Below, piece after piece: positions 1 through 11,917 of a DNA stretch of 64,000 nucleotides. The notes beneath the pieces are model-generated. The model saw only the letters and a list, made by a program, of their open reading frames with translations. It was not told where the DNA came from and made no database searches. This DNA is from Caenorhabditis remanei (taxonomy: Eukaryota; Nematoda; Chromadorea; Rhabditida; Rhabditidae). How positions within the stretch are numbered: the first letter of the stretch is position 1; every line of letters starts with the position of its first letter. The stretch is from contig NC_071332.1 of the NCBI RefSeq assembly GCF_010183535.1, positions 18,724,001 to 18,788,000 of the forward strand, read 5' to 3'. Position numbers and translations under genes: made by a program.

Positions 1-876
1 CATCAGCGTGATCTATTAAAAACTTTACAGTCCTTTCATCAAACGAATGTACTGTTTCAGCAGTTAACTCAATGCATTTATTATCAATGTTTTTATAGCT
101 GATAGTAATAGAATTGAGTTTTTTGGATGTGGAGGTGAGCAGCTGAAAGAGAAAAAAGATTGGTTGATGAAAAGTTGAGTTCTCTTGGTGTTGGTGCTAT
201 CGTTTATAAAAACAACAACTAATAGTAAAACATTGAAAATCCTCACCTTTCTCACTTCCTCCAGCACTTCCAATGAGAATTCATGCAAGTGGATTCTCAG
301 ATCCAACCTCTGCCGTCTCTTCCCTTCTATTAGAGGTATGAAGTCGTAAGCTGTGAATACTTGATCTTCAAACGGCAAATGTACAGTAACTTCCTGTAGG
401 ATCTCACGGTCGAGTAGGTTGACTGCTGATACAGCTTGATATATATCGAAAACTGACAGAGAGAACTGTTTCACTTTCAACTTGTATGTCCTCGATTGCA
501 ATGAGATTTCCAAACTTCGACACATTCTGTTGATGACTCTTTTTAACATTTTCCAATCTCCGACATTTTCCAAAGTATTTATAGAAAGTTGATCCAATTT
601 CTTTATCCGAAACATCACAAATGCTTCCACATCTTTACAAACCACCGACATAAAGTAGTCACCTACTAAATATTCAGTGGAATAGCATGTGAACCCAGTC
701 GATACTCCTGCAGACCCTTGAACATGTCTGTAGTGACATTTTGCCAAATCAAAAAACTGCGATATTGTACCATAAGCTTCTTGATCGTTGAAACAAAAAC
801 TCATTTTGGTTGCATGTCTTGTATCTAGTGAGATTATATGATCGTAGAAAATAGGCATTGGGAGGTTCTGAAACAT
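1..876 (-). CDS. Gene A: FTH/F-box family gene, 5' part only (cut by window edge)
   Basis: Two exons are visible: 247..876 (210 codons, ATG at 876) and the start of exon 2 at 142 running off the left edge. The exon 1 donor is AAG|GTGAGG and the exon 2 acceptor is TTTCAG. Exon 1 encodes the N-terminal region shared with genes B-G: start MPIFYDHI, a conserved VVCKDVEAFV patch, then an FTH (DUF38)-like segment (residues about 125-210) with a VNLLDREIL core. Exon 2 begins LLTSTSKKLNSI. I chose the ATG of MPIF because every paralog has an ATG there, whereas the ATG 18 bases upstream (MFQ) overlaps a TTTCAG acceptor and is absent in three paralogs. FTH/F-box proteins are adaptors of SCF ubiquitin ligases; the F-box exon of this copy lies outside the window, so integrity is unknown. 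Confidence 0.75.
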
Positions 877-2185
877 TTTTTTATCTATAGACAAGAAGAA
901 AACCGTCGGGGACAAAGAAACAATTCTAGAAACTGAAGAATTCGAAGGAAATTGGAAGATGTAGCATATACATAAGATTTATCAAGATAGGCTCTCAGTG
1001 TTATAAGATGGAGAACTTATTTAAGTTGAATGAAGTTTATGTCTACGATTAATTTTATGATCGTAAACGAAAGGCAGTGGAAGTTTTTAGAACAACAAAA
1101 TGTGCTTATGTTGACATTTTGAAACAGAGAAACTTAGCAAAATTGTACTACGAATTTTCAACTCTTCCCGACCAATTTTTCAATAACTTCAATTGAGGCA
1201 GTGACTATTAGGATAATGATACAAAAACATGACGTGCAACCCAGACTAGTGTGGAAAGATGAATATAATTTGTTTTGTGATCTATATGAAAAGATGATAT
1301 TTTTCGCTGTGTTGCCAATCTTCGAGCTCCAGTTTGAGCATTTCAGATTTTTCATAACCAAATTTTGAAAACGGAAATTTAAATTACGAGGCTATAGTAT
1401 AGGTTCACTTGTTAGTGAGTTTGGAAAAGGACGCTAAATGTTTATGTGCTAAATAATTATAAGGTTTTGACAAAAAAAAGCCAAACGGTCTGAATTGAGT
1501 GGAGAAGAAAACAAGAAGGAAATTTCTCAAATTTCAAGAATGAGAAAAGAATGGAGCTCTGGCTACCTACGGCCTCCGAGGCGGAGTCAAAGAGAAATAA
1601 GATAAGAATGTTCAGAGTCTTCGACATCAAAAGAAAATGGAAGAGAAAGAAGGAAGCGGTACGGAAAAAGAACATTAAAATGCATATAAAAAGTGGTAAG
1701 AAAGCGAAAAAGCGAGAAAAACGTCAAGAATTGAGGACTCTGTTTTAGAATAGGAAGACAAATTCAAAGATCGAAAACCAAGTGATAGGAAAACTATTTT
1801 AAAAGTTTGAGAGAATTCTGGAAATTGTATTGGAAAATGTATTATAGTGAGAGGTTTGAATTTGATTATGACTCCAGCAAGCTCATTTACATTCTTTTAC
1901 ATTCTACAAATTTGACAATGAATTTGAATTTGAATTTGTATTCCTGATATCTATTTTTCCACTCCCCTGCCACTGAAAAACATGAAAGTTTCTCTGTGGA
2001 GTGTTAGCAGAATGATTACTGATCAGATGCTGCAAGCAATTCCCCCAGTCAAATTATGATAGAATTATTTTGTTTCAAACATTGGAAAAACTGTTTAAAT
2101 AATGGAGTGCCTTCCTGGAGGATTTCCGGTTTAAAAATTGTGATTAAATAATTTCATTTCAACCTCCAAAAAACTATTATCAAAT
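877..2185. other. Intergenic spacer with family-shared blocks
   Basis: No convincing gene. It holds spacer blocks that recur between the other F-box copies: about 1105-1300 matches about 8150-8320 and, more weakly, 12,500-12,620; about 1480-1780 matches 6750-7000, 8640-8960, 13,270-13,570 and 17,640-17,960. Around 1040-1110 there is a degraded copy of the gene-family exon 1 start (minus strand). The short open frames here are not conserved between the repeated blocks and look fortuitous. At about 1783-1800 the sequence is the empty site of a TA-targeting MITE present in two other spacers. Confidence 0.6.
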
Positions 2186-5016
2186 TCAAAAGAATGGAGT
2201 GTCGAACCTCGAGATGTTCGTAAACTGCAAACGGCCTGCAGCTTGAAGTGGGACATGTCCAAGCATCACATGAAGATATCTCCGGGTGTTCCCAATCCGG
2301 AAATACCATATATACTTTATGTTGCTGACTACTCGATAAGGTTCTCCCAGGGCTGCAAGAAAGTCGGCAGTCGCACAGTTTTTGATGCGGATTTGGAAGT
2401 TCCAAATTACTGAAGGTCGAGTTAGATTCTGAAATTAAAGTACATAATTTTATGCTTCACAAGTGGTTTGCAATGGAAGCGTGTGTTGAAATATAGAGCC
2501 ATAAGAAACTTATATCATGTCTATCAACACCTCGTGCGGAGCTCTTGCCGACTAATTTCACCCGTTATACTGTGTTGCTACTTTGCCATCCCCTTCCTAG
2601 TTTCGTTCATCTCTATTCTTCATGAAATACACATTTTTCCCCGTATTCAGTTTTGAATAAAAACAAATTACAAAGCTCGCAATCAATACTTTCATGAAAT
2701 ATGATATTTTTTTCATTTCATTTCGGAGGGCTTCTCCGAAAAAATAGCAATTCAGCTTGAAAATTAAATTTTTATTTTTCTAACTCTGATTATTAGTTTT
2801 TGATCAATTGTTTTCAACAAAAATTGACAAAAAGAGCATAAAACATTCAAAAACGGAGAAAATGATGAAAAAGTCATCGAAGAGAATTGCAAGTTCAATT
2901 AATTTAGGTTTCAGGCTTACTGAGAAGACATGGGTCCAATTTCCAAGCTATTTAGACGCGGGACGTTTACAAGTACGGCGCCTCGAAGGATTTAAATTCC
3001 GCGCGAGCACATGGAAAATTACATATATTCTACCATTTGTTATATGCCCCCATATACCAGCCATTGCAAGCAACGTAAAATCAAATACCAGCATTTCTGT
3101 GTACAAGATGGTCTAAGATCAGTTTATATTCAAAAATAACTCACTTTTCTGCAATAATTAATATCCTCCTGTGACATTGTTTCCACAGTGATATCAATAA
3201 TCTCAAAATTCAAAATATTCATATCTTGAATTGACATCCGAACAGTTGACTTGGTTATCCACAGTCTTTTAGCCTTGCTCCATTGCTCAGTTTTCGACAG
3301 TTCATCTAGTTCAATAGTACATTCTTCATTAAGTCCTGCGTTCCTATGAATGTGAATATTTTCCAAGCATTCTGCGTCGAGATACGGTAGTATCTCCATC
3401 ACCAAACATTGCCAGTGGGTATACAACGTCAAATGTCTAACCTTCAATGGTGATGTCCTGGAGATCAAGACATTTCTGAGCAGTTTGGTGACAAAGCTGG
3501 ATCAACTTCTTCTTTCAACTTACAGATTTCTTTATCCATATCAATATTTAAATTATCCATGCAACTTTTTTGATGTCTGGTATTTGAATCGAAATCATTT
3601 ACAACTCGTACTGCTTCCTGTTCCAGAGATCCCTTGTAGTGTGCCCAAATTGGTCTATTCATCATTGAGTCAATACGAACTCTCAAAGAATTCCCTACCC
3701 GAATGAAACATCTATGGATATGCGGATCTGGTTTGACATAATCGACACACTGACGGATTCCTCGAGACACCTTTCGAAGTGTTTGGCTGAAATTGGTTGC
3801 TCAACGATTGGAAGGCTTTTTAAGTATACCTACATTTCAAAACATCCTAAAGGAGATGCAATTGACATCATTATCGAAGGAATCTCGAAAATATTCAAAG
3901 TAAATCTGTTGTCAGATAAATTGAGCTTAAATCGTGAAATGTTTTTTTTCTAATAACACGTAGCTACTTACCATGGCTATTTCTTCAATTGGATCAGCAG
4001 AGTGATCGATTGAAAACTTGACAGTCTTCTCCTCCGGCAAATGTTCTGTTTCAGCAATTAACTCAATGCATTTCTCATCAACATTTTTGTAGTTGATAGT
4101 GATAGAATTGAGTTGATTGGATGTGGAGGAGAGCAGCTGAAAGAGAGAAAAGATTGGTTTATGAGAAGCCTTTCTGCTGCCTCTAATTAAAATTAGCCGT
4201 CTAATCATTAATGGGGTTTATTTTATCAAAATCCTCTCCAAAAAATGCGCTGGTATCGCCGCGATTACTTCAAAGGCGTAGAGGTAAACGCGGAAAAGAA
4301 ATGGCTACTGTGGACACCTTTTCCGCGGAAAAGTTATTTTGGACGCAGCATTATAGATCACTGTTATAAAAACAACGACTAATAGTCGTAAAAAAAACTC
4401 TCACCTTTCTTACTTCCTCCAAAACTTTCAATGAGAAATCATGTAAATGGATTCTCAAATCCAACTTGCGCCGTCCCTGCCCTTTCATTAGAGGTATGAA
4501 GTCGTCAGCCATGAATAAATGATCTTCAAACGGCAAGTGTACAGTAACAATCTGTAGAATCTCACGGTCGAGTAGGTTAACTGCTGATACAGCTTGACTT
4601 ATTTCGAGAACAGACAGAGAGAACTGTTCCACTTTCAACTTTTCCTTTCTCGATTGCAATGAATTCTCCAAACATCGACACATTCTGTTGATGTTTGTTT
4701 CCAGCATTTTCTGATCTCCGTATGTATTCGAAGTAGTTAAAGAAAACTGAATAAAATTCTTTGTCTGATGCCTCACAAATGCTTCCACATCCTCACAAAC
4801 CACCGATATGAAATAGTCTTCTACTAAATAGTCTCTGAGACTAATCGTTACCACAGTGGATACTCCTGCAGACCCTCCAATATGTTCGTAGTGACACTCC
4901 GTAATACTAAGGGGTTGTCTTATGAAACTTCGAGCTTCTTGGTCATTGAAACTAAAACTTATTCTAGTTGCCTCTCGTTTAAATAGTGTGGATATTTCAT
5001 TGTAGACGATAGGCAT
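2186..5016 (-). pseudogene. Gene B: FTH/F-box family gene with a frameshift in exon 4
   Basis: Exons by splice consensus and homology: 4405..5016 (204 codons), 3972..4136 (55 codons), 3834..3925 (first half of the F-box), 3145..3786 (second half of the F-box plus FTH domain) and 2186..2428 (C-terminal exon, 81 codons with TGA). Exon 4 is 642 nt instead of the 649 nt of intact copies; about 7 nt are missing near 3485-3500, so the frame ends at ...NCSEMS while the downstream FTH part continues in another frame. Exon 5 is itself intact (NLTRPSVIWNF to DTPFF). The last intron (2429-3144, 716 bp) is far longer than the 60-90 bp of its paralogs. Exon 3 uses a TTTAAG rather than TTTCAG acceptor. The start is the conserved MPIVYNEI ATG; the upstream MFQ position reads GTG here. 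Probably a recent pseudogene, unless the sequence contains an indel error. Confidence 0.7.
2429..3144 (-). other. Expanded intron 4 of gene B
   Basis: This 716-bp stretch separates exons 4 and 5 of gene B, where paralogs have 84-120 bp at most. The first bases next to exon 4 (about 3119-3144) still match the paralogous intron, so about 0.6 kb was gained. I see no terminal repeats, no splice-supported exon and no recognisable protein in it; open frames at 2468-2656 and 2808-3116 match nothing I know. Confidence 0.4.
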
Positions 5017-7234
5017 TGGGAGTGTCTGGAACACATATTAATGAAGAAAAAAATTCAAACCATCGGAAGATTGAACTTTTGAAGATGTAAGAATTATCAT
5101 AACATTTTCTCAGCGTTATAAGGATGGGACCTTATTTCAGTTGCATAGAGTCTATGGTTACGATCGGTTTTATGATTGTAGACAAAAGTCATTGGAAGAG
5201 TCTGGAACATTATTTAATCTTTAAAAAAATCAAAAACTGGGAAAGCAGTGTCACAACGACATCCTCACTCTTGACAAAAAGTTGTGTACATATTCTTGTG
5301 GAAAGGGAAAATAAGATGATAGGAAGAAACATAGAATTATGAAAAGACCAAACGAGGGTCAGTCAGAAATTTTGAGGAAACGAGGACAGACTTGCAGGAC
5401 CAGTGTGGAAATTTTTACCGGCCCGTGATTGCAGTATTAAAATTAGAAATCTTGGTTTTCATTGTGTTGCTTTTCTTATTATTTTCAACCCGAGCCGACT
5501 TGGAAAGTTGTTTATAGGACGGATATTTTGCAATTCTGGGCTGCCCGAGATGAATTGAAAATTCGCTGAGTTTTTTTGCTTCAAAATAATGAAAAAAAAG
5601 CAATATTCGAAACAATTTGGTACAACTTTCGATACAAAAATTTCAACAAAACTATATAAAGCACTATCAACATGTCTCTCGTAACATCAATTCATTTTTT
5701 GCCTAGCACTTTATCATTTGAGACTGTGTCTTTAAAAAAAAGGAGTAGGGAAGAAGAGACGAGACAAATACACGTAACATTGTTTTTTGATTGATTTTTG
5801 TTTTCGAATGGCTTTGTTATATGGTTTTTTGTTGCATAACTTGCTTATGTTGCTGTCTAACTTTTACAAATTGTTTGATATAAATGCTCTCTTCAATATT
5901 TTAGTAATAGACTTAAACCGGATAACATTGTTTTCTCATACCTGTCGGTCGTCTGATCATAATTTTTTTGTCTTGGAGAATTTTATCCAAAACTAAATTG
6001 TTATAACAAATCAAAGTCTTTCTTTACAAATACCATTTGTTTCCTCATAAAAATCTCAGAGTTTTGATATAAATCCAACTAGAACCAAAAACCTTTTCAT
6101 AATAGGAATTTGATTGGAGACAGAAAAAACTGTTGTTTTACGAGTGGACTGTCCGTGCACTAACCCAAAATTTTTTGTTAGCCACTGAAATGGTCATTAT
6201 CATGCAAAAAAGTTTGGGTCGATAAACAATCACAGTGCCTAGAAACAGTGAGTCAAAGTTCAAACCAAAAAATAGAAAGACTCTTATGACTCAACCTAAT
6301 AGAATAAAAAACATTTTAAAAACTGGGAAAGTATTCCAAAGTGAGAAGCAGTTATGAAGTGGAATGATTATCTTTCATTAGTGCGGCGTGTTTCAAAAAG
6401 AACAGTGTCATTCGTCATTGTTGTGGAGAAGGAAATTGAGATGATTGGAAGAGTCAAAGGAGGATGAATATTTTTCATCGAGCGAATACTTTACAAGTCT
6501 GCGTTGGCTTGGAAGAGGCCGGAAAGTTTTAATTCATCAGGAGGCTTGCAAAATCAATTTTCCGGAATGCGAAAAAGAAAGAAAAACTGAAAATAATTGA
6601 ACCCACCCAAAAATGTTTTTAGTTCTTGCAGGAAGTTCCCACCACTTAAAAGGTTTCCTCGTTAGCGAGCTTGGAAAAGGGAAGTTGGAGACTTATGTGC
6701 TAAGGAATGGTATGTTTTGAACAGATGTAAACAATAGAATAATACAAGGTAGACGGTCTTAATTGAGTGGAGAAAAAATAATGAAATCACTCCAATTTTA
6801 AGAGTGAGGAAAGAATGAAGCCCTGGTACCTCTCGCCAGCTGCGAAGTCAAAGGGAAAGAAGATAAGAATGTTCAGAGTCTTCGACATCAAAAGAAAACG
6901 GAAAAGAAAAAAGGGAGATCATTAAAATGAATATAAAAAAGGTGATAAGGCGGAAAAGCAAAAAAAAACGTCAAGAATTGAGGACTCTGTTTTAGAATAT
7001 AAGACAGGCCAAATTTGAAAATTTCATCTTTTGAACAAGACCTCTCATTTTTTTCAATTAATCAGTGGATTCCCAACGTGGTCATTGATCTTCAACAAAT
7101 ATGGGAATTATTGCTCAATTTCCACACGTTTTGAAGATTTTCGAGAAACCCTGAGTTTTGCGGGAGCCGGACAATGAAATCAGGTTACTCCTGAAACTCT
7201 TTAAAAAGACATTCTTAAAACAAAGTGTGATAAT
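5017..7234. other. Intergenic spacer upstream of gene B
   Basis: No gene recognised. About 5125-5215 is a degenerate copy of the family exon 1 start with its TTCCAG acceptor; about 5400-5640 and 5690-5790 recur in the spacers near 22.7-23.1 kb and, inverted, near 26.4 and 29.8 kb. About 6380-7010 repeats other spacers (17.3-17.9 kb). Open frames are short and inconsistent between repeated copies. Confidence 0.55.
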
Positions 7235-7910
7235 TACAAAATCAGTTTATTGACATGAAAAAAAAGTTCAATCACAAAATCACAGATCCGTTTCAGAAAC
7301 GAATCTGGGGAAATATAAAAAACAAAAGTTTGAAACGTAAATAAAATAAAGCCGTGAACTAATCGTGGATACCCATTCTGGATGCGAGCATCGGGAATGG
7401 GGAAACATGAGAAAAACTAGAAAAGGTTATAGGCGTGAACTATGAAATGTGGATTCACATTCTGATTTCACGAAATGGATATGGGGAAATTCGGAGAAGG
7501 CCAAATAGAAAGACGATGGGAATCAGAGAGCTTTCACAGAAATATTCTTGTAGACCTCTGAATATACTTCCGGCTAGCCAACATTGAATTTTCTATCGTA
7601 AGTCTTCTGAAATAGAACATTTAGTTACGAGAAAGGTTTTATAACAGCTTACCTTTTGCGAAAAAGCATTTGTCTCTTCAAAAACTGTCAAATATCCATA
7701 AATTCACGATTAAATCTGAAAGCGTAAATAGAAGATTATGTCACCTGCTTTTCGAATAATATAGGTCATAGAGCCGAAAACAATGTATCCAGATTGTATT
7801 GAGAAGAATAGGCTAGCAACATACGACGATGTTGAAAGTTGGCAAAATGAATAAAAAACAACAACAACAGGGAAAGGTCACGTTGTTTTTACTGCAAAAA
7901 AAGAAGATTC
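7235..7910 (-). other. Possible spliced gene fragment of unknown identity
   Basis: Reading the minus strand there is an open, hydrophobic stretch around 7865-7756 (including SLFFSIQSGYIVFG, membrane-segment-like) ending at a GCAG|GTGACA donor, then CTTTCAG|AT continuing the frame to a stop, then AAAAG|GTAAGC and TTTCAG bounding a further exon, and AATAAA near 7250. The pieces look like the 3' end of a gene with short Caenorhabditis introns, but no start codon or known domain is visible and most of the last exon is non-coding. It is not repeated in the other spacers. It could be a gene relic inserted between F-box copies. Confidence 0.25.
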
Positions 7911-7943
7911 AGGTATATCGATTATTATTCGTTATTTATTTAT

Positions 7944-8177
7944 TTATTTATTTTTTTTTTTTTTGATGTGTATTTTGAACTCTCGAAAGAGTGGAGATTG
8001 AGGGAGATTCTGAAATAAAAGGATATCTTTAAAGCGAATGACGTTTTGTGAAATCAAAAAGGTATTATCGTCTAAAAGATCTAAAATGGTAGTGGTAAAA
8101 CGATCAATGATACATTCTTCATCAATTTCATCGATCGTGTGTTCAACTCTTCCCCACCAATTTTTCAATAACTTCAA
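7944..8177 (-). pseudogene. Relic of an FTH/F-box family gene (exon 4 and exon 5 fragments)
   Basis: The minus-strand frame contains a fragment of the C-terminal exon (QNLPQSPLFREFKIHI) preceded by a fragment resembling exon 4 (EIDEECIID, compare IDEECTIDLDE in intact copies). The exon 5 piece is cut off by a T-rich run and a TTTA simple repeat at about 7930-7968. It marks a former additional gene copy between B and C, consistent with the unusually long 4.6-kb spacer here. Confidence 0.55.
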
Positions 8178-8957
8178 TTGAGGCAGTGACTATTAGGAAA
8201 ATTATGGGAGTTAAAAAGTATAATCGAAAATGATACAAAAACATGACGTGCAACCCAGACTAGTGTGGAAAGATGAATATAATTTCTTTTGTGATCTATA
8301 TGAAAAGATGATATTTTTCGCTGACAGGAGAGATGAATAAAACATTATTTCTAACTAGCAAACCTTTTGAGTGTGGGAACTTCCAGTTGGTGAGAACAAG
8401 AAATCGAACTCATCCAAAAAAGTTTTTTAGCCCAGGTTAATTCAATTCCGCCAATGCATCGTTGTAATTACTATGCTAAATGTTGCCAATCTTCGAGCTC
8501 CAGTTTGAGCATTTCAGATTTTTCATAACCAAATTTTGAAAACGGAAATTTAAATTACGAGGCTATAGTATAGGTTCACTTGTTAGTGAGTTTGGAAAAG
8601 GACGCTAAATGTTTATGTGATAAATAATGATAGGGTTTTGACAAAAGAGCCAAACGGTCTGAATTGAGTGGAGAAGAAAACAAGAAGGAAATTGCTCCAA
8701 TTTTAAGAGTGAGGAAAGAATGAAGCCCTGGCTACCTCTCGCCAGGCGCGGAAGGAAAAAAGATAAGAATGGCCTGAGTCGGCGACATCAAAAGAAAACG
8801 GAAAAAAGAGAAGGAAGCGATATGAAAAAAAGAACATTAAAAGAATATAAAAAGTGGTAAGAAGGCGGAAAAGCGACAAAAACGTAAACGGGTTGAGAAC
8901 TCTGTTTAGAATAGGATGACAAATTTAAAAATCGAAAACCAAGTGGTATGAAAACTA
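8178..8957. other. Intergenic spacer, repeat of the 1.1-1.8 kb spacer
   Basis: No gene. About 8150-8320 and 8460-8950 are close copies of the spacer at about 1160-1780, with a segment present here (about 8320-8460) and missing there. This supports unit-wise duplication of gene plus spacer. Confidence 0.55.
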
Positions 8958-9297
8958 CCGTAAAAATTGTATTCGAGGTGCCCCTCTATTTGAATTGCCC
9001 CTCTAATAGTGGTGCCCTCCGTCGGATCCTTTGAACAATTGAGTTGCATCCTCTAATTGAGGTGCCCGACAATATCGTCATTAACTGACTCCGAATTGTT
9101 CTCTCTCATTACTATTTCAGCATTTTTTTGTTTACGTAAAAGTTCGATTAATTCGGCATTAAAAAATGAGGTCTGGCGAATTCGTCGACAAAAAATAGAG
9201 GTGCACCCTCTATTTGAATTGCCCCTCTAATAGAGTTGCACTCCGACGGACATTTTGAACAATAGAGTTGCATGCACCTCAAATACAGTTTTTACGG
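8958..9297. mobile_element. Palindromic MITE with TA target duplication (copy 1)
   Basis: The element begins CCGTAAAAATTGTATT and ends with the near reverse complement (AATACAGTTTTTACGG), flanked on both sides by TA. A paralogous spacer at about 1783-1800 has the uninterrupted site (AAAACTATTTTAAAAG), so the TA duplication is visible directly. The interior carries repeated 'gcccctctaatagagttgca'-type segments in inverted arrangement. TA targets and short inverted ends suggest a Tc1/mariner-type non-autonomous element. Confidence 0.75.
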
Positions 9298-9622
9298 TAT
9301 TTTAAAAGTTTGAGAGGATTCTAGAAATCGCATTGAAAATTATATTATAATGAGAAATTTCATTTGATTGTGATTCCAGCAAGCTCATTTACATTTTTTA
9401 CATGCTCTGAATCCGGCAACACATTTGAATTTGAACTTGAATTTTTTCTGTATTTATTTTTACTTCACTCTCCTGCCACTGTATAACATGAGAGTTTGTC
9501 TGTTGATTGTTTGCAGAATAAATTATTACTGATAAGACGCAACAAACATTGTTTCCTGTTAAAAAAAAATAAAATTACAATAAAGTTATTTAATTTCAAA
9601 CATTGAAAAACTATTATGAAAT

Positions 9623-11917
9623 TCAAAAGAATGGAGTTTCACCATGATGGACTCTCGCAAAGTGCAAACGGCCTCCAGTTTGAAGAGGAATTTGTTCAAG
9701 CGTTACATGAAGATATTCTGAGGTATTTTCAATTCGGAAATACCAAATATACTTGCAATTGTTGACGACTCGATAAGGTTCTCCCAATGTTCCAAGAAAG
9801 TCAGCAGCCAAACAGTTTTTGATGTATATTTGGAACTTTTGAAAGACTGGAGATTGGGGGAGGTTCTGAAATGAAAGATCTTTCTTTGACGCTTTGTTAA
9901 GGTATTATTGTCTACATTCTATATTCAGTTTATATTCAAAACAACTCGCCTTTCTGCAATACGTAATATCCTCTGGTGATATTGTTTCCACAATAATATT
10001 AATCGTCTCAAAATTCAAAATATTCATCTCTTGAATTGACATCCGAACAGTCAAATTTGTTATCTGCAATACCTTCGCCTTGCTCCATTGCTCAGTTTTT
10101 GAAACTTCATCTAGTTCAATAGTACATTCTTCATCAATTCCTTCGATCCTCCTAAGGGTAATACCGGACAAAGATTCTGTGTCGAGATACGGTAGTATAT
10201 CCATTACCAAACATATTCGGTGGATCATCAAAGTCAATGTGTTGACTTTTAATGGGGACGACCTAGAGATCAAAACATCTCTTATCCCTTTGAAAAACTT
10301 TGACATAACTGATTCTTCTTCTTCTTTCGATTTCCAGATTTTTTTATCCATTCCAATGAGTAGCCAATCCATGCATCTTTTTTGATGTCTTGTTTTCAAT
10401 TCGAAATTATTTACAATTCGATCTGCTTCCTGTTCCAGAGATCCTTTGTAGCGCGCCCAAATTTCTTCATTCATCAATTCATCATAACTAACTCCCGATG
10501 GTTTCTTGAGAACCAGGTAATAAGCGAGGATTTGCGGATCTGGTTTGATATAATCAAGACAGTGTCGGATACCTCTAGACACCTTTCGAAGTGATTGGCT
10601 GAAATTGTTTGCTAAGTGATTGGGAGGCTTTTCAAGTACACATACATCTGAGTACTTCCTAAACTTGATACAATTGACCTCATTATCGAAGGGATCTCAA
10701 AAGATATTTATAGAAAATGTGTTCTCTGACAGGTTGAGCTGAAATCTTAAAATTGTATTTTTAACATGCACCAACTAACCATGGTCATTTCTTCAACTGG
10801 ATTTTTTGAGCACTCGAATATTAATTTGACAGTCTTTCCATCTAACAAGCGCTGTGGTTCTTCAATAAACTCGATGCATTTATCATCAATGGTTTCAAAG
10901 TCGATGATGATACAATTGAGTTTGTTGGAAGTGGAGGTGAGCAGCTGGAAAAGATTTGTTGATGAGAATTTGAGTTTTGAAAAAGTTCAACGCGCGTTAG
11001 CTTTAATATTTTTTAACATTTCGTCGTGCCACATACGGTCTCCTAGGATGATTTCAGAGACATATTACGTTATCAAACGTGGAATGTCACAAAAAATGAA
11101 AAATTACAGAAAATTCACACGTAAGGGATTTTTTAAACAAGGAATGAAGTGGCCATCCATTTTCTCGAGAACCAGGGCAAATCTGGAAAAGCTGTCACAC
11201 AATTTTGTTCGAAACTGTGATATAAACCTACTTATATTTTTTGTGTTTTTCTGTTGATTAATTTTTTAATAGTAGCGAAACATGCAAAATCCTCACCTTT
11301 TTCATTTTCTCGAACACTTCAAATGATAACTCATGTAACTTGATTCTCAGATCCAACATTTGCCATCCCTGCCCTTCTATTAGAGGTATGAAGTCATCTG
11401 CTGTGAATACCTGATCTTTAAACGGTAAGATTACAGTAACCTTTCGTAGAATGTCACGGTCGAGTAGGTTGACTGCTGCTTCAGCTTGATTTATTTTGAG
11501 AACAGGGAGAGATAAATGTTCTACTTTCAACTTTTCAGTTCTCGATTCCAGTGACTTTTCCAAACATCTACATATTCTGTTAAAGATCGGTTCTAACACT
11601 TTCTGATCTCCGTCGGTATCCAAAATATCTAATGACAAGTAACTCAATGTCTTTATCTGATGCCTCACAAATGCTTCCACATCTTCACAAAACACCGATA
11701 TAAAATAGTCATCTATTAAATATTCATCGAGAAGGTATGTGACCACAGTGGATACTCCTGCAGACCCTCCAATATGTTTGTAGTGAAATTCTGTATTATT
11801 AATTAAAGACATTGCACGCCATATTGTACTTTGAGCTTCTTGGTCGTTGAAACTAAACGACATCATAACTGCATGGTCTTTATGTCGTGTGTCTATATGA
11901 TCGTAGGCGAAAGGCAT
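9623..11917 (-). pseudogene. Gene C: FTH/F-box family gene with a 1-bp insertion in the F-box exon
   Basis: Exons: 11297..11917 (207 codons, start MPFAYDHI), 10780..10944 (55 codons), 10646..10738 (93 nt), 9950..10598 (649 nt) and 9623..9865 (81 codons with stop). Exons 1, 2, 4 and 5 are open and match the family. Exon 3 should be 92 nt; an extra base near 10,709 turns the conserved NIFEIP into a TGA stop, destroying the F-box. The intron after exon 4 starts GC (AAG|GCGAGT). A TTCCAG acceptor lies 9 nt before the ATG. C-terminal exon: NLPQSPVF to GETPFF. If the insertion is real the copy cannot make the F-box or the second FTH domain. Confidence 0.7.

Noticed and set aside
10080..10594. Plus-strand frames opposite exon 4 of gene C, and the equivalents in D, E and G
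   Set aside because: Antisense shadows: recurrent only because exon 4 is conserved on the coding strand.
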